A DNA stretch of 55,114 bases, from positions 116,724 through 171,837 of the forward strand of contig NW_014577437.1 in assembly GCF_000485595.1 (NCBI RefSeq). Direction: 5' to 3'. The notes beneath the pieces were generated by a model. That model saw only the letters and a program-made list of their open reading frames with translations. It made no database searches and was not told the DNA's origin. A program made the translations under genes and the position numbers. The DNA comes from Priapulus caudatus. Its lineage: Eukaryota; Priapulida; Priapulimorpha; Priapulimorphida; Priapulidae. Shown in pieces: positions 10,240 through 19,739 of this stretch. Each line of letters opens with the position of its first letter. Position 1 is the stretch's first letter.

Positions 10240-10740
10240 CAACAGGCTACTCCGCTAGCAACCATCTCTCGCTGCCAACGCCACACTAGCTACGGGTACA
10301 ACGATGTAACCCTCCGCAACACACAACAGGCTAACGGCTAGCACCATTCCTGCAACACGACACACAAGGCGTAATCGTAGCAACATTTCCTGCAACGCCA
10401 CGACAGGCTAACGGAACAACTATGTTCCTGCAAACACCACACAGCAAACGTACAGACTATGTCCTGCAAACACACACAGCTATCCGTAGCAACATTCACT
10501 GGGCAACACCACACAGCTAACGTGACACCATTCCTGCAGCACCACACACAGGCTAACGTACAACACATTCCTAGCAACACCACAACAGGCTATCTCACAA
10601 GCATTCCCTCCCGCAACACCAGTTACGACAGCCACACAGGCTATCGGTACAACATTCCGCAATACCGCACGCTCTATACCAACATTACGGACTATTCACA
10701 ACATCACAGGCGCACCATTCCTGTACACACCCAATCAACT
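10240..10740 (-). repeat. 33-bp acceptor-site minisatellite, error-rich copy 1
   Basis: On the minus strand each unit contains TGTTGCAG|GAATGTTG then TACGATAGCCTGTGTG. The TTGCAG|GAATGTT core equals the 3' splice site and first bases of the exon that follows (clearest at 14776). About a dozen units. Confidence 0.85.
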
Positions 10741-10744
10741 TCCA

Positions 10745-11940
10745 TACAACCATACCTGGCGTTAAAAGGAGAGTTGTGTGTAGGGGAATGTTGGCGGCTG
10801 CTGGGTGACACGAGGATTCTGTTGTATGAGAGTGCGCGCCGTGTACCGAGGGAGGAACCATAACTGCGTGTATACGGGAGAGAGTAGGCGTGGGCGCGGA
10901 AGGAGGGGGACATACCTGTGGTGCTAGCGGGACGCAGTGCGCTGGCTGGAGGAGAGAGGGAACTATCTTGTGTGTATGAGGGGAGAGTGGGCGTGCTGGA
11001 AGCAGAGGAGGAGACATACCTTAGGTGTAGGGGGGAGGCGATGTGGGGGCCCGTCGATGGGGAGGGGGCAGGATATAGCCTGCAGTGTAGGGAACGGGTG
11101 GCGGGATGCTAGATGGACGAGAGGAGGACAGTACCCTGCGGGTAGGGAGGGGTGGCGTGCTCAGAGGCACGAGGAGAGGGACAATACCTGGTGTAGGGGG
11201 GAGGTGGGCGGTGGCTGGAGGCAGAGGCGACATACCCTGCGTGTAGGGGGAGAGTGGGAGGTGCTGACAGGGAGGAGGGGACATACTCGCGTCGTAAGGG
11301 GAGCAGTGGCGTGGCTGGGGGAGCGAGTGCGTGCCTGCGACGAGCGCAGGGCGGGGACATCACTGCCCGTGCTAGGGGAGAGGCAGGCCAACCCTAGCGC
11401 TCATGGGGGGGGGGCGGGGTGGCGAGGGGGACATACTGCGGTTGTACGGGAGGCCCAGTGGGACTCCGCAGGCGGTGGGCGGATGAGGGGACATATCGCG
11501 ATGCTAGAGAAGAGCAAGTGCGGTGCGTCGGCGGGGGAGGCGGGCGAGGAGGCCGGGACGGTCGCGGCGATTAGGAGGGGGACATCTGCAGTGTACAGCG
11601 GGCGGAGGTAGCGGTGCGGTGGTGCAAATGGAGGAAGGGAAATAACGCGGGGTGCGTGTGGAGACGGGAGGAGGTTGCGGCCTAGGGGGAGAGGACATAC
11701 CTGCGCGGTGTGACGGTGGAGGGAGGTGCTGGGGAGGAGGGGCGAACATACCCTGCGGTCGGTCAGGAGAGAGGAGGTGGGCGGTGCTGGGAGGAGGAGG
11801 GGGACATAGAGGACGGAGACGGGTGCTAGAGGGAGGACGGGTGCGAGAGGAGGGACACGCTACGGCGGTGTAGAAGGCAGGGGGACCGGTGCTGGCGGCG
11901 GCGCCGGAAGCAGGGGAGGAGGGGACAGTACATCGTGCGT
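10745..11940 (-). repeat. about 50-bp donor-site minisatellite, error-rich copy 1
   Basis: On the minus strand units read TACACCGCAG|gtatgtcccc, a CT-rich tract, CAGCACCGCCCACCTCC and so on. They are copies of the 3' end and 5' splice site of the exon 5518-5676. About twenty units with heavy indels. Confidence 0.88.
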
Positions 11941-12015
11941 CTCAAACAAAAACAAGGAGGCGAACGCGCAAGCGGAGCCGAGCGAAAAGAGCGAGAGAAT
12001 GCATAGGGTCCCCCG

Positions 12016-12040
12016 NNNNNNNNNNNNNNNNNNNNNNNNN
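12016..12040. other. assembly gap (25 N)
   Basis: A run of N. Sequence on its two sides repeats the same locus (arrays, exon GMQSL, array, exon NNPLFAG), as if two reads from either side of a gap were not merged. Confidence 0.99.
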
Positions 12041-12363
12041 CTCGAAACTTCTTGCAACTACTAGTTGAACCAATAGCAGTTATTTTTTATTACTTGGTCT
12101 TGTCAAACCTTCTATTAATTTGTTCATTACTATTAATTACAATATAACATTGTTGTTGTTTCCCTGTTTTGTCATTTGATTGTTGTTGCATTCTGGCCTT
12201 AATGATTGCCAAAAAGCTTGTGGATCTAAGTTACTCGCTAACAGCTGTTTGACAGAACCAACAGGAGCTACTGTATGGCCTTCTTCGCATTGCTTCCAAT
12301 CGAACGCCAGATATTATTGTTCTTTCTATTTATATTTATTTACGAATTGCGATTCACTTAGCC

Positions 12364-12446
12364 TGCTGTACGAAATGTGCAGCTGCTGCGGCTAAGTTTT
12401 CTGGAAGCTGCGATCCCCGGCAAACAACGATTGTTCGAGACCGAAT
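12364..12446 (-). pseudogene. UBQLN1: second error-rich inverted copy of the 1896-1979 ubiquilin exon
   Basis: The minus strand reads ttag|ATTCGGTCTCGAACAATCG and then an NPQLQ-like segment. Flanks 12041-12540 match the reverse complement of about 1815-2290, after which the copy enters the 16-bp array directly, unlike copy 1. Confidence 0.85.
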
Positions 12447-12539
12447 CTAAAGACATAAAGAACGTGCACTCGACACGCAGGGAAAACAATCGCGAGAACA
12501 GTATCACTACAATCATCCTACAATCAAGGCGAGATGGCG

Positions 12540-14605
12540 TCCCAGAGCGTGCGTGGCAGAGCGGCAGACGCAGCAGAGCGTGCGTGGCAGAGCGAGAACG
12601 CGCCCAGAGCAGACGCGCAGAGGTGCCGTGGCCACAGCGAGACGCGCAGAGCGTGCCGTAGCAGACGACGATGCGGCAGACGCGTGTGCCGTGGCCAGAG
12701 ATACGCCGTGGCATAGCGAGACGCGCGCAGAGCTAGCCGTGGCTCAGAGCGACGATGCCTGCGAGGACACGGGACAAGAGTACGCCGTGGCAGAGTACGC
12801 CGTTTGCAGAGCACGCCGTGCAGAGCGCTGCCCGTGGCCAGAGTACGCCGTGGCAGAGCGGGACGCGCCAGACGACTGCCGTGCAGAGCGCAGACGCGGC
12901 AGATAGCGTGCGGGCCAGAGCGAGACGTCGGCAGAGCGAACGCGCCAGAGCCGTTGCCCGTGGCAGAGCCGAGAATGCGGCAGAGCATATGCCGTGGCAG
13001 AGCGAGCACGCTTGGTCAGAGCGTGCCGTCAAACGAGATGCGGCAGAGCGGGCCGTGGCAGAACGAAGATGCGCAGAGCGTGCTGTGGAGACGAGATGCA
13101 GGAAGAGCGTGCCGCTGCAGAGTACGCCGTGGCCAGAGCGTGCCGTGCAGAGCTGAGATGTGCAGACGTACACTTGTTGTGGCAGAGGGAGTGTGGCAGA
13201 GACACTGTGGCAGCAGTACGCCGTGAGCAGAGATACGCCGTGGCAGAGACGACCGTGGCACGAGTACGCCGTGCAGAAGACACCGTGCAGAGCTACGCGT
13301 CGGCAGAGTACGCCTAGCAGCATGCAGACGCGGCAAGAGCCACCCGTGGCGAGTACGTCATGCAGAGCACGCCGTGGCAGAGCACGCCGTGGCAGAGCAC
13401 GCCGTGGCAGAAGCACGAGTGGCAGGAGGAACCGTCGGCAGCATATGAAGCTGCAGAGTACGCCATCGCATGAGCGAGACGCAGCAGAGACACCGTGGCC
13501 CCAGAAACAGTAACCGCTGGGCATAGCAAGACGCGGACAGATTGAGACGCGCCAGAGTGACACGGCAGAGTGAGACACTGCAGAAGTGAGGACGAGGCAG
13601 ATACGCCGTGCAGGTGAGACGTGGTAAGAGTGAGACGTGGCAGAGTGAGACGCGGCAGAGACATGCCCTGGCAGAGTACGCCGTGGCCCACCAAGTACGC
13701 GTCGCAGAGCGGACGCGGCAGGCATGCCCCGGCAGAGTACCGCCGTGCAGCTGAGACGTGGCCATAGCACGCCGTGGCCAGAGACGGCTGGGCCCAGAGT
13801 ACGTCAGTGGCAGAGTACGCCGTGGCAGAGTAACGTCGTGGCAAGTACGTCGTGCAGACTACGCCGATAGCAGCATGAAAGAGCGGAGATACGCAATGGC
13901 AGCCAGTGCGAGACGTGGCAGAGTACCGCTGGCAGAGATACGCCGTTGCACAGAGTACCGGCCGTGGCCCAGATAAGACGCGGCAGAGCACGCCGTGGCA
14001 GAGTGAGACACGGCAGAGTACGCCGTGGCACAGAGTACGCGTGGCAGAGTGGACGCGGCAAACACACCGTGCGCAGAGTAGACACGCCAGAGTACGCCGT
14101 GCAGAGTACGCCATCGAGAGTGAGACGCGGCAGATACGCCGATGGCAGAGTACGCCATGGCAGCAGTGAGCGCGAAGAGCAACGCCGGACAGCATTGCAG
14201 ACGTGGCAGAGCCACGCGTGCAGGACTGAGAAGACGCGGCAGAGTACGCCGTGGCCAGAGCACGCCTGGCCAGCAGTGAGACGCGGCAGAGTACGCCGTC
14301 GGCAGAGTACCGCCATGGCAGAGTGAGACCAGAGCACGCCGTAGCAGCCATGAGACGCCTGGCAGCAGCAACGCCGTGCAAAGTGAGACCGGCAGAGCAC
14401 GCCGTGCAGCATGAGACGCGGCCAGAGCACGCCGTGGCAGAGCACGCATGCCCCCGAGTACGCATCGGCAGAGGATGCCGTGCCAGAGCGAGATGGCGCC
14501 AGAGTACGCCGCTGGCAGCAGAGAGACCGCGCAGAGTTTGAGACAAGGCAGAGTCTCACGCCGTGCAGAGCGAGACGCGGCAAGAGCACGCTGCATAGTG
14601 AAGAC
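12540..14605. repeat. about 16-bp minisatellite (GCAGAGTACGCCGTGG), error-rich copy 2
   Basis: Same family and context as 7985-10060. Long open frames (for example 410 codons on the minus strand) are repeat artefacts. Confidence 0.92.
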
Positions 14606-14619
14606 GAACAGCCCTTAAC

Positions 14620-14776
14620 CTGCACGTCGCAATCCTGGGTTCTGACTCAGTAGATCTGCCAGCATCGACTGAGATTAGGGGTGCCAACATCATGTTCGGC
14701 ATCAGCTGTGCCATTCTCCATCATGTCTGCCATGCATCAGACGGTCTGCATGCCGGCGCGGGTGTCGAGAACATTC
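14620..14776 (-). CDS. UBQLN1: ubiquilin exon GMQSL...MMENPQL (second STI1), error-rich copy 2
   Basis: The minus strand reads TGTTGCAG|GAATGTTCTCGACACC, then CCGGCATGCAG, ATGATGGAGAA, CTGATGCC.AACATGATG, CTGAGTCAGAACCCAGG and a degraded GCGACG(T)GCAG|gttaagg. Comparing it with 10077-10228 removes most indels and gives a protein close to the GMQSL-MMENPQL-NMM-AP-SQNP-LAT segment of ubiquilins. The entry phase (1) fits the donor at 5676. Confidence 0.83.
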
Positions 14777-15120
14777 CTGCAACACCACACAGGCTATCGT
14801 ACAACATTCCTGCAACGCCACACAGGCTACCGTACAACATTCCTGCAACACCACACAAGGCTAACGTACAACATTCCTGCAAACACCCATCACCAGGCTA
14901 TCGTACAAACATTCCTGCAACACCAGTTACACACACAGGCCTATCGTACAACATTCCCCTTTTGCAACCACCGCGACGGTTCGTGACAACATTCCTGCAA
15001 CACCAGTTACACCACACAGGCTATCGTACAACATTCCTGCAACACCGCACGGGCTATCATACAACATTCGACTATTCCTACAACATCACACAACATTCCT
15101 GTACACACCACACAAGTTGC
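14777..15120 (-). repeat. 33-bp acceptor-site minisatellite, error-rich copy 2
   Basis: About ten units with core TTGCAG|GAATGTT directly upstream (on the minus strand) of the exon starting at 14776. Each unit's exon-side sequence is open in the frame entering that exon. Confidence 0.88.
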
Positions 15121-15124
15121 CATA

Positions 15125-16240
15125 CAACATACCTGCGGTGTAAAGGGAGGAGTTGGGTGGTGTAGGGGGAGATGTTGGCGGTGCTAGGGACAAGGAGGGG
15201 AGCTTCTGTGGTGTAGTGGGAGGAGGTGGGCGGTGTAGGAGGAAGGAACATACCTGCGGTGTAGGGAGAGGAGGTGGGCGGCTGGGGGGCAGGAGGCAGG
15301 GCGGAGCAGTACCTGTGGTGTAGGGGGCAGAGGTGAGGCGGTGCTGGGAGCAGAGCGAGGGGCACATTTTTGGTGTATGGGGAGGAGGTGGCGTTGCTGG
15401 GAAAGAGGAGGAGCGGACATACTGATGGTGTTAGGAGGAGATGTGGGCGAGTGATGGGGAGGGTGGGATATAACCTGCCATGTAGGGGGAAGGGGTGGGG
15501 AGCTAGAGGACGAGGTAGGAGACAATACCGCGGTGTAGGGGGAGGTGGCGGTGCTGAGAGGAAGAGAGAGAGGGACATACCTGTGGTCGTAGGGGGAGAG
15601 GTGGCGGTGCTGGGAGAAGGAGGCGACATACCTGCGTTGTAGGGGAGGAGGTGGAGGTGCTGAGAGGAGTGGAGGGGGACATACCTGCGAGTGTAGGGGG
15701 GGAGGTGGGGCCTGCGGTGCTGGGGTGAGGGTGGGCGGTGCTTGGGCAGGAGGAAGACAACCTGCGGTAGTAAGGGAGAGGTGGCGGTGCTGGAGAGCGA
15801 ATCTGGGGCGGTGCTGGGGGCAGAGGCGCACATTAACTGCGTTGTAGGGGGAGGAGGGGACATACCTGCGGTCTGGGGGGGGGAGGGGACATACCTGCGG
15901 CTGTAGGGGAGGAGGGGCGGCGGCTGGGGGAGGAGGGGACATTACCTGCGGTGTAGAGGGAAGGAGATAGCGGTGCTGGAGGGAGGAGGTGGCGGTGCTG
16001 GGAGGAGGGGGGACATAAACTGCAGATGTAGGGGGAGGAGGTGGGTGGTGCTGGGGGAGGAGGGGGACATACCTGCGCGTTTGTAGGGGGAGGAGGTGGG
16101 CGCTGCTGGGGGAGGAGGGGACATACCTGCGTGTAGGGGGAGGAGTGCTGGCTGGGAGAGGGGCAAACCTGCGGTGTAGCGGGGCAGGAGGTGGGGCGGT
16201 GCTGGAGGGGAGGAGGGATACCTGCGGATGTAGAGGAAGG
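15125..16240 (-). repeat. about 50-bp donor-site minisatellite, error-rich copy 2
   Basis: About twenty units containing CACCGCAG|gtatgt on the minus strand. The last unit at about 15110-15140 runs from CCGCAG|gtatgttgtatgg straight into the acceptor array. Proline-rich minus-strand frames (up to 409 codons) are translations of this array. Confidence 0.9.
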
Positions 16241-16244
16241 AGGT

Positions 16245-16249
16245 GCTGG

Positions 16250-16290
<41 letters not shown>
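16245..16290. repeat. CT simple repeat at the right edge of the inverted block
   Basis: (TC)n tract. To its right the sequence is again in native + orientation, leading to the UBA exon. Confidence 0.9.
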
Positions 16291-16291
<1 letters not shown>

Positions 16292-16589
16292 GCATTGTTT
16301 TCCAGCAACTCTACACGTACTCGTATCTTACGTCCTCGTTCGTTCATGTGACGACTCTGTGCGCTGCTTTGGCATTTCCCTCGACTGTCCGAACGTTTCG
16401 CGCGCTCGTTCACGCGACCATGTCACGTCCGCGTCGGGCGGACCTACCCAGAACACGCACCCACTTTTTAAAACGCAAACGTTGCTAACGTGTTTACGTC
16501 GTTGTTAACATCGTCACGACGCCCCGATCGTCGTTTCGACATCTCTCGATCGTCGCGTCTCGTTGCTGTCCTCTCGCGTCATCTTGTTC

Positions 16590-16820
16590 CGCGCGGGCGC
16601 AAGCTGCGGGGGCGGGAGGCAACCTGGAGGAGCGATTCGTTCCGCGCAGGTGCAGCATTTTGTATGAGAGTTTCGCGCGCTGCCCGTTATTAACGTCATC
16701 TCATTGTCTCGTGTCGTCTCGTTCCGCGCAGCTCACTCATAATATTATATTACAGGCACAGCCGGCGGAGGTGGGGGCAGGGGCGGGGGGCAACCCGGTG
16801 GAGCGGTTCGATCTTCGCAG
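16590..16820 (+). repeat. two partial duplications of the UBA exon's 5' part and acceptor
   Basis: Segments at about 16590-16650 and 16756-16820 repeat GGGGGCGGGAGGCAACC..GAGGAGCGATTC. The second is preceded by CTCATAATATTATATTACAG like the true acceptor at 16844 and ends TTCGCAG|gttact. At 65 nt it would shift frame, so it is likely a dead duplicate. Confidence 0.75.
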
Positions 16821-16844
16821 GTTACTCATAATACTATATTACAG

Positions 16845-17048
16845 GCGCAGCCGGGTGCTGCGGCGGCGGGGGCGGGAGGCAACCCTGAGGAGCGATTCCG
16901 CAGCCAGCTGGAGCAGCTCGCAGCGATGGGCTTCGTGAATCGCGAGGCCAACCTGCAGGCGCTCACGGCTACGTTCGGAGACGTCAACGCCGCGGTCGAG
17001 CGTCTTCTGTCGGGCGCCGGCTCCAGCGGGTCCGCCCCGAGCTCCTAG
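16845..17048 (+). CDS. UBQLN1: ubiquilin last exon (UBA domain) with stop codon
   Basis: 204-nt terminal exon after ATTACAG, phase 0. It encodes an Ala/Gly-rich lead-in, [20 protein letters not shown], then [19 protein letters not shown] and ERLLSG, followed by a short Ser/Gly tail and TAG at 17046-17048. This is a canonical ubiquilin UBA (MGF loop, [19 protein letters not shown]), which binds ubiquitin. It should follow the exon ending QMLQSMGQ (3337), with matching phase. Confidence 0.97.
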   Translation, partial: AQPGAAAAGAGGNPEERFRSQLEQLAAMGFVNREANLQALTATFGDVNAAVERLLSGAGSSGSAPSS

Positions 17049-17335
17049 ACTGCCGCCGTCGTCGTCGTTGTTCTCGGATCGTAGACTGCCGCCGTCGTCG
17101 CCGTCGCTCTCGGATCGTAGACTGTCGCCGTCGTCGTCGTTGCTCTCGAATCATAGACTGCCGCCGTCGTCGTCGTCGTTGCTCTCGGATCGTAGACTGC
17201 CGTCGTCGTCATCGTCGTCGTCGTCGGCATCGTCGTCGCTCTCGGATCGTAGACTGGCGCCACTGTTGACGTCATTGTTGTCGTTGCTGTCGGATCGTGG
17301 ACTGCTGCTGCCAAGGAGGAGGGGGACGAGGAGGA
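17046..17335 (+). repeat. about 36-bp minisatellite beginning at the ubiquilin stop codon
   Basis: About seven units of (CG)TAGACTGCCGCCGTCGTCG plus TCGTTGCTCTCGGAT. The first unit overlaps the stop codon (TCCTAGACTGCCGCC), so the array forms the start of the 3' UTR. Minus-strand Asp/Ser-rich frames are repeat translations. Confidence 0.9.
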
Positions 17336-17379
17336 GGAGGAGGAGGAAGGAGTGAGTGAGGGGCACTCGGATGATGGGT

Positions 17380-17625
17380 AATTGCTGCGTTGGTGAGGGT
17401 AGGTGTGTTTGTCCGTGCGTGCTTGGGTGCGTGCGTGCGTGCATGTGTGAAAGCATTCATGCGAGTGCTCATATTTGCGAGTGTTAATCTGTGCATGCAT
17501 GCACTGCACGTGCGCATATGTGCGTGTAGGCACACATTCTTGGGTGTGTGTTTGTGTGCGGGTGTGCATTCATGTCTGCGTGCGTGTGTGTGTGCATGCT
17601 TTTGAGTGTTAGTGTGTGGTGTAGG

Positions 17626-17666
<41 letters not shown>

Positions 17667-17690
17667 AGATCGAGGGAGAGAGAGAGGGGA
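17380..17690. repeat. GTGC/GTGT-rich then (GA)n simple repeats
   Basis: Imperfect (TGTGCG)n at 17400-17610 and (GA)n at 17629-17665. Probably the ubiquilin 3' UTR or just downstream; an ATTAAA occurs near 17865. Confidence 0.85.
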
Positions 17691-18159
17691 GGCTAGTCCC
17701 GAGTATCTACGATGCAGCAGCAACTGTCCTTGCAGCAGTGACTCAAAAGTGGCTTGATTTACCTGACCAGTAATTACTGACTTAATGTGCAACCACGAGG
17801 TACACACGCGCGTAACGAATGCTTGTCATCAATTCCTTCAACATATTAAATGTCTTATTTTTAGCATTAAAGTGATTATTATATATCGTCGTCCCAACAC
17901 ACCGTGGGTGTGGCACGGTTCTCTGGGCCTGGGTGATCGGTCTGTTATGGTGTAAGGGTACACCACACACCAGCATCACGGTAGTTGGACATTGTTTTGT
18001 ATAGAGTATTAAGCGGAAGGGCTGTTAGCTGATCGTGACTCGCCCACACGCGTACACTGCTCGTGCACGCAACCAATACGTACGTATTCGCCTTGCAATG
18101 CCGTTCGTGCTTAGTGAGCTTTTTAACTTCTGCCATCGTTACTGCTTGGCGCTGGCAAA
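17691..18159. other. intergenic, no gene recognised
   Basis: Unique sequence between simple repeats and the 18-bp array. I see no exon with paired splice sites and no RNA gene. Confidence 0.6.
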
Positions 18160-18550
18160 GATTGTGTCTGGCAATGTCAGCGCAGGTGTTAGGCAATATC
18201 CAAGCCGGTGTCTGGCAGTGGCAAGGTGGGTGGCTGGCAATGGCAGAGTAGGTGTCTGGCAATGGCAGAGCAGGTGTCTGGCAATGGCAGAGCAGGTGTC
18301 TGGCAATGGCAGAGCAGCTGTCTGACAATGGCAGAGCAGGTGTCTGACAGTGGCAGACACGGTGTCTGACAATGGCAGAGCAGGTGTCTGGCAATGGCAG
18401 AGCAGCTGTCTGACAATGGCAGAGCAGGTGTCTGACAGTGGCAGAGCAGGTGTCTGACAATGGCAGAGCAGGTGTCTGGCAATGGCAGAGCAGCTGTCTG
18501 GCAATGGCAGAGCAGCTGTCTGGCAATGGCAGAGCAGGTGTCTGACAAGG
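18160..18550. repeat. 18-19 bp tandem repeat, long copy of the array at 1-100
   Basis: About twenty units of CAATGGCAGAGCAGGTGTCTGG. It continues into the same unique sequence as the array at 1-100. Confidence 0.9.
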
Positions 18551-19739
18551 TGAGTTATGCAACAGTTTGATTAGCACCTGCGAAGGCTCGTCACCTGAAA
18601 AAATCGTCGTCCTGGCTGCATTATTTACTTCCAAGATGCGACAATTAACTGGGCTGGAAGATTAGTCACTTGTTCGTGGATAACACCGGGTAAAATCAAT
18701 TTAGCAGTGTGGGTTCAAGAAATAGTGTTCTATGAAAAACTCGTGTGCCCCTAAAACTGCTTTCACTGTCGTGCTAGCGACAACAATTGTTAAGGTTTTT
18801 ATGCATTTCAGATAATATTGCATCATATCGAAGTTGTTCTGATGTAAGTGTCCGCATATTTTTAAATATTCAATTAGCATTAATGAAAACAACACCCAAG
18901 CTTTATAGAAAATATTTTGTGACGCTTTTGCTGTGTAGTTGCAATTACTTTTTTGCGATTATTATTGTATATATGCTATTATTCACGCAGCATTTAATGT
19001 TTCTGTCACAGCTATATAATTACTACATGGCTATAATAAACAGTTTTAAAATCAATGAAGACATTCAAGCCGGCAAGTGGTATTTTTTAATAACATCTCT
19101 TTAGCCTTAGCTGTCCTTCAACGAACTTAACAGAACAGGCATGCATTATACACAAATTGGTGAATGGAAATTCCCTTTCCCCGCCAATCGGATGTGTATG
19201 GCATGCGGCGATTGTCGTGTATCCACACGGAACACAATTTCAAGAGTAATATAAATTGTTAGACATTTTTTGTTGGCTTGCTTGTTTTATAGGTAACGTG
19301 TTTGGCTGATGTTATTGCTGATTCTACGTTGTTTCGTGTAACGGTTTACGCTGAACTATCTACTACTTAGAGTTTGTATTTTATATTTTTGTTTTTTCAC
19401 CATACTTGCTGCGGGTAATATGCTGTACATGAGACAATGTTGCGGAATATAACAGTTGGGCTAAAAGAACCTAATAAAAGCGAGCAATAATTATCGGCAT
19501 AAAGGGAAACGCGTAGATAAAGAAGCGACATTCATGTTATTAAGAGTAATGTAAAATGTACACAGTAAATCATGCAGCAATTAAACACTAGAACAAGTAT
19601 TTTTCCAATTATCTTTTTGTACGAACCGGACAGTAGGTTTAGCCTTAAATTGAATTTAATTGGCAAGTTATGTTCACGTGTACTGGTTGTCATGTGTGGA
19701 AGGTTCATGCGGAATGGTCCTAATACTATAGGCTGAACA
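18551..19739. other. error-rich duplicate of window bases 101-1193
   Basis: The same sequence as the clean copy with frequent small insertions (for example CGAAGGCTCG versus CGAAGCTCG, CCTGGCTGCA versus CTGCTGCA). No gene. Confidence 0.88.

Noticed and set aside
5740-16250. A real large palindrome or gene inversion with biological meaning
   Set aside because: Dense indels against clean copies, an N gap at the centre of the double pass and simple-repeat edges fit a misplaced unpolished gap fill better. Kept as a finding so it can be tested.
17045-17569. Minus-strand Asp/Thr-rich protein next to ubiquilin
   Set aside because: Encoded by the 36-bp minisatellite and TG-rich repeats of the ubiquilin 3' region.
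18160-18550. CRISPR-like regular repeats
   Set aside because: Units are contiguous with no unique spacers, in an animal genome.
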